NCBI RefSeq assembly: GCF_900119365.1
Contig: NZ_FPJO01000017.1
Span: forward strand, 63,838 to 127,837
Reading direction: 5' to 3'
Source of the DNA: Streptomyces atratus
GTDB lineage: Bacteria > Actinomycetota > Actinomycetes > Streptomycetales > Streptomycetaceae
Length of the DNA stretch: 64,000 bases
In this document: positions 41,324-50,579 of the stretch, in pieces
How the letters are laid out: each line of letters begins with the position of its first letter
Numbering within the stretch: position 1 is the stretch's first letter
Made by a program: the position numbers and the translations under genes
The notes under the pieces: model-generated
Database searches by the model: none
What the model was told of the DNA's origin: nothing
What the model saw: only the letters and a program-made list of their open reading frames with translations

Positions 41324-43241
41324 CACGCGCTTCCCCTCGTCGTCTGTGCGGCCCGCCCGCGACGCCCGCGTACGAACACGAGCCCCGCGAGCACCACCAT
41401 GGCGCCCGCCCCGGCAGCGACCGCGATGCCGGTCCATCCTGCCCCGCCCGTACCGCTGCTGTCTTCGACCCTGATCGAATTGCCCTTCTTGTCCGCCTTC
41501 TTGGCCGCGGCGGGGGCGTGGTGCTCGGGGCCGGCCAGCTCGTCGCCGAGGACCGACACCCGCAGCACCACACCGATCCGCCGGTTCTCCGCGATGTCCG
41601 CGGCCCGCGCCCCCAGCGTCACCGAGATATAGAAGTCGCCGCCGGCGTGCACGGCCCGGACATGGGAGGCGTTCTCGTAGCGATTGGTCCAGGCGACCGG
41701 CACACCGCCCATCCCGATCGCCGCCGGACGGCCGCTGTACAGCGTCGTCGGGGTGAACTCGCCACCCCCGGTGAGCGGGAACCGGGCGGGGGTGAACAGC
41801 TGCGTCGCCCCGTACGAGTACGTGGAGGCGCCGCGCTCCACCGTGGGCGCGTTCGCGAACTCCACGTCGTAGCGCACCTGCTGGCCCCAGCCGGCCGGGA
41901 CCTTGTACCAGAGGGTCTGCGACGGAAGGATCCGGTCGCGCCACACGCCCCGGCCGATCTCCTCGGCATCGTTGAAGCCGGTGCCGCCGCGTACGTCGCG
42001 AGGGTCGCCGGAGGGTGGTACGGCGCCCTTGCCGCCCTTGCCGTACTCCGGCTGCGACTGGGCGGGCGTGACACCCTTCGCCAACGGCGCCTCCACCCCA
42101 TGGACGAGTTCGAGCGGCCAACGCGCCGCGTCGGAGCCCTTCTTGCTCTCCCGCTCGACCACCAGCCAGTACCGCCCCGCCCGGTCGCAGGGGTGGGTGC
42201 CCCGCACGGTGGGGATTCGGGCGATCGCCGAGGTCAGCGGGGTCGCGCCCTCCTTCTGGGAGAAGCGCGCGGTCTCCGACCCGCAGGAACTGTCAGTGCC
42301 GTACGCGATGCTGGTACGCATCGCGTCGAAGGTGTCGAGGGCGGCCCCGGGCTGCGGCACCGCCGTGGCCGAGAAGTCCGCCGTCGAGACGGCGTCCAGA
42401 TCGACGGCGTAATACCGCTTCTCGCCCGGCCCGATGGTGTCGAGGTACTGCCCCGGCGCGAGCACGGGCGCCCCCGAACCCGTCGCCGTGCCCGCGATCG
42501 GTTCGCCCCTGAACCGGTAGCCGTCCGCGGAGAGTTGGGACGCCCGCTGCAGCTGCCTGGCCAGCGAATCGGCGTCCGGTGCCTCGTAGTAGCGGCCGTT
42601 GCCCGCCGCCGCGACGCATTCGAGCTGCTCGCGGGCCGCGCCCTCCACCTGGAAGCCCACGGTGTCGATCCGCAGCCCGATACCCTCCTTGCCGAGCTGT
42701 TCGGCGACCTCGCATGGCCGTGGCGCACCGCAGGTGTCCTCGCCGTCGGAGATCAGCAGGATCGTGTGCGCACCGATGGCGCCGCCCGAGGGCCGCGGAA
42801 GGTCCTCGGCGGCCTTCCGCAGCGAGAGGCCGATGGGTGTGTCGCCCCGGGGCCGTACGGCCGCCACGGCCCGCTTCACGGCCGCCCGGCCGAGCGCGGA
42901 CACCGGCCGCACGAGCCTGGTGTCCGTACAGCCCCGGGCGCGGTCGGCGCCGTACACCCGCGGTCCGGTCGGATACCCGTCGGGAAGGCCGTCGACGACG
43001 GTTCCGACGGCCTCGCGGGCACTCTCCATCCGGGTGCGCCCCGTGCCGTCGTCGTCCCCATGGAGCCGGACGAGTCGAGGACCATGACCAGGCTGCCGTT
43101 CGGACCGGCTCCGGATGGCTCGGTCGCACTGTCCGCGGGCGCCGCCGCGGCCGGCATCGCGCCCGCCACCAGGGCGAGCAGCGCCCCGCCGATCCATGCC
43201 CCCACGCCCGCGCCATGGCGGTGGTGGTCCCGTGCCTTCAC
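41323..43241 (-). pseudogene. VWA-domain surface protein interrupted by a frameshift in the MIDAS region
   Basis: GTG 43241 (GAGGGGG site upstream) starts a signal peptide (GGALLALVAGAMPAAAA) and a VWA domain reaching the MIDAS motif VMVLDSSGSMG. At a run of four C on the plus strand (43056-43059) the frame is lost. The other frame continues DDDGTGRTRMESAREAVGTV to the end. One extra base would restore a ~640-residue protein. It contains a VWA domain with LLISDGEDTCG, two beta modules like those of the downstream gene, and a C-terminal transmembrane helix. It may be a real null mutation, a slippage tract or a sequencing error; the remainder of the gene shows no decay. Confidence 0.75.
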
Positions 43242-43344
43242 CCGTGCCCCCTCGAACAAAACCCGGCAGTTTTGCTCAAGCAACGTATTGATTTGCTCAG
43301 GTGAACTCAAGGGCACAGGCGTCACAGCCCCGCAACAGCACGAA

Positions 43345-43369
43345 GCCCCGGCCGCTCAGCGACCGGGGC
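43345..43369 (-). terminator. Hairpin terminator after the DLW-39 gene
   Basis: GCCCCGG (43345-43351) pairs with CCGGGGC (43363-43369), and an inner CGCT/AGCG pairing extends the stem. It separates the DLW-39 gene from the VWA operon promoter. Confidence 0.65.
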
Positions 43370-43390
43370 CCGCAATCAGGCTGTTCTGTC

Positions 43391-43525
43391 TCACACACCC
43401 GAACCTGCGGGCACGGAGTCAGTCGCCTCCGTCCACAGATCCTGCTCGGCGCGATCCGCCTGGATCTGGCGGTACACGAGGAGCCCGCCGATGGCGGCCA
43501 GTGCGACCAGGAGAAGCTTCTTCAC
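43391..43525 (-). CDS. DLW-39 family small membrane protein
   Basis: The 44-residue protein (VKKLLLVALAAIGGLLVYRQ, then IQADRAEQDLWTEATDSV) has one N-terminal hydrophobic helix and the DLW motif that names the family. DLW-39 proteins are tiny actinobacterial proteins found near gyrA; their function is unknown. GTG 43525 with GAGG upstream is chosen; a longer in-frame ORF to 43642 has no homologous look and crosses a likely promoter (-10 TATAGT, complement of 43571-43576). Confidence 0.85.
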   Translation of the reverse strand: MKKLLLVALAAIGGLLVYRQIQADRAEQDLWTEATDSVPAGSGV

Positions 43526-43833
43526 CGCGCGACCTCGTCTTTCCTTGACGTAGGGGACTTCTGCCGCCCGACTATACACACCGGCCGATATCAACCGGTG
43601 ACCTGCCCGCAACCCAACTGGCGCCCGGGAGCGAGCGGCCATCCCAGGACCGCTCCGACCTGGAGATCCGGCGGCGATGCACGGCCCGGCACAAGCCCGT
43701 CGGGACCGGTTGAACCATATGAGTGGTGTTCATCCGAAGATCGACGGATCGGTGGCGTCGGTCCATGAAATCGCGAGCCACATCCACATCATCAGAAAGG
43801 TAAGCAAACCGGACCACCCGAGAGCGAGGGGCC
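43526..43833. promoter_or_regulatory. Gene-free divergent region between DLW-39 and the small secreted protein
   Basis: The 308-bp interval contains a TATAGT-like -10 for the minus strand (43571-43576) next to the inverted repeat ACCGG...CCGGT (about 43580-43599). An AT-richer segment follows (43720-43805), where the plus-strand promoter should lie. No gene was recognised. Confidence 0.4.
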
Positions 43834-44205
43834 ATGAGCACCTTCAAGCCCAAGAACATCTGGACCGCCTTCGTCACCGCCTTCTTCGCACTGCTCGCCG
43901 CGCTGGGGCTCATGAGCACCCCGGCGACGGCCACGGAACAGAGCGCCACGGAGCCGACCACCACGACCCAGGAACACATGGGTGCGACCGCGGCAACCGC
44001 GACCACCCCGTCGGTGCGATGGACCCTTCCGCGCGACCGGACGCTGCCACCCACGATGAAGCAGCGCATCCGCGCCGAGGCACACGGCTCCTCACCCGCG
44101 ACCCGCCATCTGTCCGTCGACACCACGGACATCATGAACGCCAGGAACGCCGCCCGCACCGCCCACGGGGCCCCGGCGGGGGACGCGTCCTTCCTTCCGC
44201 CCTGA
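43834..44205 (+). CDS. Small secreted protein (DUF6344-like)
   Basis: The 123-residue protein has an N-terminal signal peptide (NIWTAFVTAFFALLAALGLM, cleavage likely near STPATATE), a Thr/Ala-rich region and a basic C-terminus with LPPTMKQRIRAEAHG and FLPP. It resembles the Streptomyces DUF6344 family, whose role is unknown; this assignment is from memory of the N-terminal pattern. ATG 43834 follows GCGAGGGG. Confidence 0.65.
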   Translation: MSTFKPKNIWTAFVTAFFALLAALGLMSTPATATEQSATEPTTTTQEHMGATAATATTPSVRWTLPRDRTLPPTMKQRIRAEAHGSSPATRHLSVDTTDIMNARNAARTAHGAPAGDASFLPP

Positions 44206-44227
44206 GAGCCGCTCAACTGACGTACGG

Positions 44228-44260
44228 AGCCCCCGGGCCGGTTCACACCGGACGGGGGCT
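44228..44260 (+). terminator. Terminator of the small secreted protein gene
   Basis: AGCCCCCG (44228-44235) pairs with CGGGGGCT (44253-44260), with an inner CCGG/CCGG stem, 22 bp after the stop. It is followed by TCTCC. The remaining gene-free DNA to 44490 shows no coding signal. Confidence 0.75.
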
Positions 44261-44491
44261 TCTCCGTGCCGTCCAGGGGCTTGCCCCGCCCGCCGGAGCC
44301 GGCTGCCACCTCGGCACCGTCGAATGCGCCGGCAGTCCCAGCACACGACGGTCCCAGGCGCCTGGCGGCGGATCAGATCCACGATCCGGCCGGTTCCGGC
44401 GGCACACATCGGCCGTACCCGCCACACGTACACACCGCGCATACGCACCGGCCGTACGCACCCCGCCCCCACCCGTCGGCCGGGTACGCCG

Positions 44492-44523
44492 AAGGCCCCC
44501 CACCGTTTCCGGTGAGGGGCCTT
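44492..44523 (-). terminator. Terminator downstream of tRNA-Ile
   Basis: AAGGCCCC (44492-44499) pairs with GGGGCCTT (44516-44523), with an inner ACCG/CGGT stem around TTTC, just 3' of the tRNA on its strand. Confidence 0.75.
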
Positions 44524-44528
44524 CGTGC

Positions 44529-44605
44529 TGGTGGGGCTAACAGGATTTGAACCTGTGGCCTCATCCTTATCAGGGATGCGCTCTAACCAACTGAGCTATA
44601 GCCCC
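44529..44605 (-). tRNA. tRNA-Ile (anticodon GAT)
   Basis: The reverse complement folds as a tRNA with acceptor GGGGCTA/TAGCCCC, D-arm AGCTCAGTTGGTTAGAGC, anticodon loop CTGATAA (anticodon GAT) and T-arm ACAGGTTCAAATCCTGT. The 3' CCA is encoded (44529-44531), unlike the other two tRNAs in the window. A tRNA-Ile near gyrA is also seen in mycobacteria. Confidence 0.95.
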
Positions 44606-44676
44606 GCCGCGCTGCTGCGCTGACTTCTGAAGATTAGCGCACGTCGGGGCCAGTCCCAAAATCGATACCCGGCGCC

Positions 44677-45375
44677 CTACTCGTCCTCGGCCAGCGTGAG
44701 CTCGATACCGCCCACGAAACCCGCCGACAGGTTGTAGATGAAGGAGCCCAGCGTCGCCAGCGCGGTCGCCAGGACCACGTCGATCACCGCGATGACCGAG
44801 GTGAAGATGAGAACCCGCGGCAGCGACAGGAACGACTGGAGATCGAAGCCGTTGCTGTCGTTCGAACCGGTGGCCTCGCTGATCGTTCCGCCCACGGTCT
44901 CGAAGACGCCCATCGCGTCCATCACCATCCACAGCACCGCGGACGCCACCACCGTGCAGATGCCGAGCGCGATGGAGAGCAGGAAGCTGACTTTCATCAC
45001 CGACCACGGGTCGGCCTTGGCCACCCGCAGCCGTGCTTTGCGGGTACGCGGAGTCGTCCGCGCCCCCGTCCGCGGCCGCCGGGCCGCCTGCGCGGCGCCG
45101 ACGCCCTGCGCGCCGCCCTGTGTGCCGTGCGGCCGGCCGCCCTCCGTCCCGCCCGCGGGCGAGGAATACGCCTGCGGCGGGTGGTACGGCCCGCTCGCCT
45201 GCCCCGATGCGGGCTCGCGCTCACCCGGCAACGGCCCGGTCGCATAGCCCTCGTACTGGGGCTGAGGCCCCCGGGTGTCCGTCACAATGCCCCCTTGGGA
45301 GTCCGTGGCAGGGCCACGGGCACCGCTCGCTCCTGCTCCGGAAGCGGCCGAACCGGCGCCCGTGGCTCCACTCAC
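44677..45375 (-). CDS. DUF3566-family membrane protein
   Basis: The 232-residue protein has a ~110-residue Gly/Pro/Ser-rich cytoplasmic N-terminus, a basic stretch (RTTPRTRKARLRVAKADPWS) and the DUF3566 domain with two transmembrane helices (VSFLLSIALGICTVVASAVL and LPRVLIFTSVIAVIDVVLAT). The same family follows gyrA in mycobacteria, where the role is unknown. GTG 45375 lies 3 bp beyond the gyrA stop, with its ribosome-binding site inside gyrA, so it is co-transcribed with gyrBA. Confidence 0.88.
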   Translation of the reverse strand: MSGATGAGSAASGAGASGARGPATDSQGGIVTDTRGPQPQYEGYATGPLPGEREPASGQASGPYHPPQAYSSPAGGTEGGRPHGTQGGAQGVGAAQAARRPRTGARTTPRTRKARLRVAKADPWSVMKVSFLLSIALGICTVVASAVLWMVMDAMGVFETVGGTISEATGSNDSNGFDLQSFLSLPRVLIFTSVIAVIDVVLATALATLGSFIYNLSAGFVGGIELTLAEDE

Positions 45376-45378
45376 GCT

Positions 45379-48000
45379 CTACTCCTCGTGCTCCCCGGCC
45401 GAAGGCGACGTGCCTTCGACATTGCCCTCGACCGTGCTCTCGGCACCCTCCGCCGTCGCGGCCTCGGCGTCCTCGGACCCCTCGACCTCTTCGGCCTCGC
45501 GACCGGCTTCGGCGTTACGGGCAATACCGACGACGGCATCGCGCTTGCCCAGATTGATCAGTTGGACGCCCATGGTGTCACGGCCCGTCTCCCTGACTTC
45601 ATTGACTCGCGTGCGAATCACACCACCGCCGAGCGTGATGGCGAGGATCTCGTCCGTCTCCTCGACCACCAGCGCGCCGACCAGCGAGCCCCGGTCCTCG
45701 ACGATCTTGGCAGCCTTGATGCCCAGACCGCCACGGCCCTGAACCCGGTACTCGTCGACGGGAGTCCGCTTCGCGTACCCGCCGTCGGTGGCAGTGAACA
45801 CGAACGTACCCGGCCGGACAACATTCATCGAGAGCAGTTCGTCTCCCTCGCGGAAGCTCATGCCCTTGACGCCCGAGGTCGCACGGCCCATCGGGCGCAG
45901 CGCGTCGTCCGTCGCGGTGAATCTGATCGACTGGGCCTTCTTGCTGATGAGCAGCAGATCGTCCTCGGCCGAAACCAGCTCCGCACCGATCAGTTCGTCG
46001 TCCGAGCCATCCGCCGTCTCGCGGAGGTTGATGGCGATGACACCACCGGAACGCGGCGAGTCGTAGTCCTTCAGCGCGGTCTTCTTCACCAGACCGCCCT
46101 TCGTGGCCAGGATCAGATAGGGCGCGGCCTCGTAGTCGCGGATCGCCAGGATCTGGGCGATCTGCTCGTCCGGCTGGAAGGCCAGCAGGTTGGCGACGTG
46201 CTGACCGCGGGCGTCACGGCCGGCGTCCGGGAGCTCGTACGCCTTCGCCCGGTACACCCGGCCCTTGTTCGTGAAGAACAGCAGCCAGTGGTGGGTCGTC
46301 GACACGAAGAAGTGGTCGACGATGTCGTCTTCCTTGAGCTTCGTACCGCGCACGCCCTTGCCGCCGCGCTTCTGCGAGCGGTAGTCGTCCGTCTTCGTAC
46401 GCTTCACATAGCCGCCGCGCGAGATCGTGACGACGATGTCCTCCTCGGCGATCAGGTCCTCGATGGACATGTCACCGTCGAAGGGCACCAGCTTGGAGCG
46501 CCGGTCGTCGCCGAACTTGTCGACGATCGCCGCCAGCTCCTCGCTGACGATCTTCCGCTGCCGCTCCGGCGACACCAGGATCGCGTTGTACTCGTTGATC
46601 TTCGCCTGGAGCTCGTCGTGCTCGGCCGTGATCTTCTGGTGCTCCAGCGCGGCCAGCCGGCGCAGCTGCATCTCCAGGATCGCGTTGGCCTGGATCTCGT
46701 CGATCTCCAGCAGGCCCATCAGGCCCTCGCGCGCCACCTCGACCGTCTGGCTGCGCCGGATGAGCGCGATGACCTCGTCGATCGCGTCCAGCGCCTTGAG
46801 CAGACCGCGCAGGATGTGCGCCCGCTCCTCCGCCTTGCGCAGCCGGAACTTCGTACGCCGGACGATGACCTCGATCTGGTGCGTCACCCAGTGCCGGATG
46901 AACGCGTCGATCGAGAGGGTGCGCGGCACACCGTCGACCAGCGCCAGCATGTTGGCGCCGAAGTTGGTCTGCAGATCGGTGTGCTTGTACAGGTTGTTCA
47001 GAACGACCTTGGCGACCGCGTCCCGCTTCAGCACGACGACCAGACGCTGACCGGTACGCGACGAGGTCTCGTCACGGACGTCGGCGATCCCGCCGATCTT
47101 GCCGTCCTTCACCAGGTCGGCGATCTTCTGCGCAAGGTTGTCGGGGTTGGTCTGGTACGGAAGCTCCGTGACGACCAGGCACTGCCGGTTCTGGACCTCC
47201 TCGACCGCGACGACCGCGCGCATCGTGATCGAGCCACGGCCGGTGCGGTACGCCTCCTCGATGCCCTTGCGGCCCACGACCAGCGCGCCGGTCGGGAAGT
47301 CCGGGCCCTTGATCCGCTCGATCAGCGCGTCCAGGAGCTCCTCCTGCGAGGCCTCCGGGTGCTCCAGGTACCACTGCGCGCCGTCCGCGACCTCGCGCAG
47401 GTTGTGCGGCGGGATGTTGGTCGCCATACCGACCGCGATGCCCGCCGAACCGTTGACCAGCAGGTTCGGGAAGCGCGCCGGCAGAACCGTCGGCTCCTGG
47501 TTGCGGCCGTCGTAGTTGTCCTGGAAGTCGACGGTCTCCTCGTCGATGTCCCGGACCATCTCCATGGACAGCGGCATCATCTTGCACTCGGTGTACCGCA
47601 TGGCGGCGGCCGGGTCGTTGCCCGGAGAACCAAAGTTGCCGTTGGAGTCCACCAGCGGCATGCGCATCGACCACGGCTGCGCCAGACGCACCAGTGCGTC
47701 GTAGATCGACGAGTCACCGTGCGGGTGGTACGTACCCATGACGTCACCGACGACACGGGCGCACTTGTAGAAGCCCTTCTCGGGCCGGTAGCCGCCGTCG
47801 TACATCGCGTACAGCACCCGGCGGTGCACGGGCTTGAGACCGTCCCGTACGTCCGGCAGCGCACGCGAGACGATGACGGACATCGCGTAGTCGAGGTAGG
47901 AGCGCTGCATCTCCGTCTCGAGCCCCACGGGCTCGACACGCATGCCCACACCGGCGGCGGGCTCCTCTTCAGGTGTCACAGGGTTGTTCTCGTCGGCCAT
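45379..48000 (-). CDS. gyrA: DNA gyrase subunit A
   Basis: The 873-residue protein is full length. The breakage-reunion domain has catalytic Tyr136 in AAAMRYTECKM. The quinolone-determining region reads HPHGDSSIYDALV; Ser97 and Asp101, equivalent to E. coli Ser83 and Asp87, are intact. The C-terminal beta-pinwheel repeats include the GyrA box (QKRGGKGVRG). The C-terminal tail is acidic. It introduces negative supercoils with GyrB. It lies 46 bp after gyrB and before the DUF3566 gene. Confidence 0.97.
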   Translation of the reverse strand: MADENNPVTPEEEPAAGVGMRVEPVGLETEMQRSYLDYAMSVIVSRALPDVRDGLKPVHRRVLYAMYDGGYRPEKGFYKCARVVGDVMGTYHPHGDSSIYDALVRLAQPWSMRMPLVDSNGNFGSPGNDPAAAMRYTECKMMPLSMEMVRDIDEETVDFQDNYDGRNQEPTVLPARFPNLLVNGSAGIAVGMATNIPPHNLREVADGAQWYLEHPEASQEELLDALIERIKGPDFPTGALVVGRKGIEEAYRTGRGSITMRAVVAVEEVQNRQCLVVTELPYQTNPDNLAQKIADLVKDGKIGGIADVRDETSSRTGQRLVVVLKRDAVAKVVLNNLYKHTDLQTNFGANMLALVDGVPRTLSIDAFIRHWVTHQIEVIVRRTKFRLRKAEERAHILRGLLKALDAIDEVIALIRRSQTVEVAREGLMGLLEIDEIQANAILEMQLRRLAALEHQKITAEHDELQAKINEYNAILVSPERQRKIVSEELAAIVDKFGDDRRSKLVPFDGDMSIEDLIAEEDIVVTISRGGYVKRTKTDDYRSQKRGGKGVRGTKLKEDDIVDHFFVSTTHHWLLFFTNKGRVYRAKAYELPDAGRDARGQHVANLLAFQPDEQIAQILAIRDYEAAPYLILATKGGLVKKTALKDYDSPRSGGVIAINLRETADGSDDELIGAELVSAEDDLLLISKKAQSIRFTATDDALRPMGRATSGVKGMSFREGDELLSMNVVRPGTFVFTATDGGYAKRTPVDEYRVQGRGGLGIKAAKIVEDRGSLVGALVVEETDEILAITLGGGVIRTRVNEVRETGRDTMGVQLINLGKRDAVVGIARNAEAGREAEEVEGSEDAEAATAEGAESTVEGNVEGTSPSAGEHEE

Positions 48001-48046
48001 TGCTGGTCAAAGTCCTTTCGAGCGGCGGCTTGCTGGTACGGCCGAC

Positions 48047-50128
48047 TCAGATGTCGAGGAAGCGGACGTCCTTGGCGTTGCGCTGGATGAACGAGCGCCG
48101 CGCCTCGACGTCCTCGCCCATCAGCACCGAGAAGAGGTCGTCGGCCTGCGCCGCGTCGTCCAGCGTGACCTGGCCGAGGACCCGGTGGTCGATGTCCATC
48201 GTGGTGACACGCAGCTCCTCGGCGTTCATCTCGCCGAGGCCCTTGAAGCGCTGGATCGAGTCTTCCTTGATCCGCTTGCCGTTCTGCTTGCCGAGCTCGA
48301 CCAGGGCGTCGCGCTCACGGTCCGAGTACGCGTACTCGAAGTCGTCCCTGCCCCACTTGATCTTGTAGAGCGGCGGGCGGGAGAGGTAGACGTGCCCGGC
48401 CTCGACCAGCGGACGCATGAAGCGGAAGAGGAACGTCAGCAGCAGGGTGTTGATGTGCTGACCGTCGACATCGGCGTCCGCCATCAGGATGATCTTGTGA
48501 TAGCGGAGCTTCTCGATGTCGAAGTCCTCGTGGACCCCGGTACCGAAGGCCGAGATCAGCGCCTGGACCTCGGTGTTCTGCAGGATCTTGTCGACCCTGG
48601 CCTTCTCGACGTTCAGGATCTTGCCGCGGATCGGCAGGATCGCCTGGTACATCGGGTTGCGGCCGGACTTCGCCGAACCACCGGCGGAGTCACCCTCGAC
48701 GATGAAGATCTCGCACTTCGTCGGGTCGTTGGACTGGCAGTCGCTCAGCTTGCCCGGCAGCGAGGCGCTCTCCAGGAGCCCCTTGCGACGGGTCAGGTCA
48801 CGCGCCTTGCGGGCCGCGACACGGGCCGTGGCCGCCGCGATGCCCTTGCGGATGATGTCGGCCGCCTCGTTCGGATTGCGGTCGAACCAGTCCGTGAGCT
48901 GCTCGTGGACGACCTTCTGGACGAAGGTCTTCGCCTCCGTGTTGCCCAGCTTGGTCTTCGTCTGACCCTCGAACTGCGGCTCGCCCAGCTTCACCGAGAT
49001 GATCGCCGTGAGGCCCTCGCGGATGTCGTCACCCGTGAGGTTGTCGTCCTTCTCGCGCAGCAGCTTCTTCTCGCGCGCGTACTTGTTGACCAGCGTGGTC
49101 AGCGCGGCGCGGAAGCCCTCCTCGTGGGTACCGCCCTCGTGCGTGTGGATCGTGTTCGCGAAGGAGTAGACGCCCTCGCTGTACTGCGTGTTCCACTGCA
49201 TGGCGATCTCGGCCGAGAGGAGGCGCTCCTTGTCCTCGGCCTCGATGTCGATCACCGACTGGTGGATGACATCGCCCTTGCGGGAGTTCAGGTACTTCAC
49301 GAAGTCGACGATGCCGCCCTCGTAGTGGTACGTGACCGTGCGGGCCTGCTCCGCCTCGGCGACCTCGGCCACCTCGGCGACCTCCGCGCCCAGCGTCGCC
49401 TTCGCCGACTCGCGCTCGTCGGTGAGCTTGATCGTCAGACCCTTGTTGAGGAACGCCATCTCCTGGAAGCGGCGCGACAGGGTCTCGAAGGAGTACTCGG
49501 TCGTCTCGAAGATGTCCCCGTCGGCCCAGAAGGTGACGGACGTCCCCGACTCGTCGGTGGCCTCGTTACGGGCCAGCGGAGCGGTCGGCACACCGAGCTT
49601 GTAGTCCTGGGTCCAGCGGTAACCGTCGCGCCTGACCTCGACCGAGACCCGCGACGACAGCGCGTTGACCACGGAGACACCGACGCCGTGCAGACCGCCG
49701 GAGACGGCGTAGCCGCCACCGCCGAACTTGCCGCCGGCGTGCAGCACCGTCAGCACGACCTCGACCGCGGGCTTCTTCTCCGACGGCACGATGTCGACCG
49801 GGATACCGCGGCCGTTGTCGATCACGCGGACCCCGCCGTCGGCGAGGATCGTGACGTCGATCGTGTCCGCGTGCCCGGCCATCGCCTCGTCGACCGAGTT
49901 GTCCACCACCTCTTGCACGAGGTGGTGGAGGCCGCGCTCACCGGTCGAACCGATGTACATGCCAGGTCGCTTGCGGACCGCGTCCAAGCCCTCGAGGACG
50001 GTGATCGCGCTGGCGTCGTACGACGAGGTGACCTCGCCGGTGCCCGCGGTCTCGCCCGCGGCGACAGCCTCGGCGCTCTCACCGGGTGTGGACGGAATGT
50101 TCTCGTTGGGGTTGCCGGAATCGGCCAC
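48047..50128 (-). CDS. gyrB: DNA gyrase subunit B
   Basis: The 693-residue protein has the GHKL ATPase domain (EVVDNSVDEAMAGHADTI, DNGRGIPVDIV, GGLHGVGVSVVNALS), the transducer and the TOPRIM domain (EGDSAGGSAKSGRN, DADVDGQHI). An acidic EVAEVAEVAEAE insert is species-variable. GTG 50128 gives a protein starting MADSGNPNEN, the same as known Streptomyces GyrB; GTG 50152 would add eight residues. It forms the ATP-driven half of gyrase. Confidence 0.96.
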   Translation of the reverse strand: MADSGNPNENIPSTPGESAEAVAAGETAGTGEVTSSYDASAITVLEGLDAVRKRPGMYIGSTGERGLHHLVQEVVDNSVDEAMAGHADTIDVTILADGGVRVIDNGRGIPVDIVPSEKKPAVEVVLTVLHAGGKFGGGGYAVSGGLHGVGVSVVNALSSRVSVEVRRDGYRWTQDYKLGVPTAPLARNEATDESGTSVTFWADGDIFETTEYSFETLSRRFQEMAFLNKGLTIKLTDERESAKATLGAEVAEVAEVAEAEQARTVTYHYEGGIVDFVKYLNSRKGDVIHQSVIDIEAEDKERLLSAEIAMQWNTQYSEGVYSFANTIHTHEGGTHEEGFRAALTTLVNKYAREKKLLREKDDNLTGDDIREGLTAIISVKLGEPQFEGQTKTKLGNTEAKTFVQKVVHEQLTDWFDRNPNEAADIIRKGIAAATARVAARKARDLTRRKGLLESASLPGKLSDCQSNDPTKCEIFIVEGDSAGGSAKSGRNPMYQAILPIRGKILNVEKARVDKILQNTEVQALISAFGTGVHEDFDIEKLRYHKIILMADADVDGQHINTLLLTFLFRFMRPLVEAGHVYLSRPPLYKIKWGRDDFEYAYSDRERDALVELGKQNGKRIKEDSIQRFKGLGEMNAEELRVTTMDIDHRVLGQVTLDDAAQADDLFSVLMGEDVEARRSFIQRNAKDVRFLDI

Positions 50129-50579
50129 GAAGCGCCCTTTCTGGCACAGCACAGGCCGTTCTCCGGGCAAACGGGAGCGGCTGCGTCGTTCGGCTTGTAA
50201 TCGACGACTCCCGCAAGGATGCGGGATTGTCCACCAGTCTACCGGTAGCGCTGACATGAATGGGGGTTTGCCGGTACCTGAGTACGCATGTGCCGCCCTG
50301 AATGAGCGGCTGACGACTCCCCATATTCAGGAAGGGCCCTCAGGAGGCTCACGCGGGCCTTGAGCGCTTCGGCCTGTCAACCTCCCGCTACCGTGAGGGA
50401 CGCCCCATTCTCAGCCCGTGGTTTCAACCACCGCATACCCGTACAACACGGATCCGACGGACAGTGCCCCCACAGAGCGCGGGAACGGCCCGGAGACGGC
50501 TCGTGAGCGGTCCGAGGGAGGGCTTTGGAGCGGCCCGGGAAGGGCTGTGGAACAGCCCGAGAACAGGGAAAAGCCCAGG
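50129..50579. promoter_or_regulatory. Gene-free region between the DUF721 gene and gyrB
   Basis: The 451-bp interval contains the gyrB promoter and leader. A hairpin TCCCGCA-AGGA-TGCGGGA (50209-50226) and a DnaA-like TTGTCCACC (50228-50236) lie about 80-110 bp before the gyrB start. Near the DUF721 stop is a run of imperfect ~23-bp repeats (50505-50570, GAGCGGNCCG.. units) with partly self-complementary GGGCTGTGGAACAGCCC, which may act as the terminator of dnaN-DUF721. No ORF has coding character. Confidence 0.45.

Noticed and set aside
45127..50200. Very long plus-strand open frames opposite gyrA and gyrB (up to 987 codons)
   Set aside because: They are antisense to unmistakable gyrA and gyrB; high GC content removes stop codons from the opposite frames, and their products are repetitive Arg/Asp/Leu-rich.
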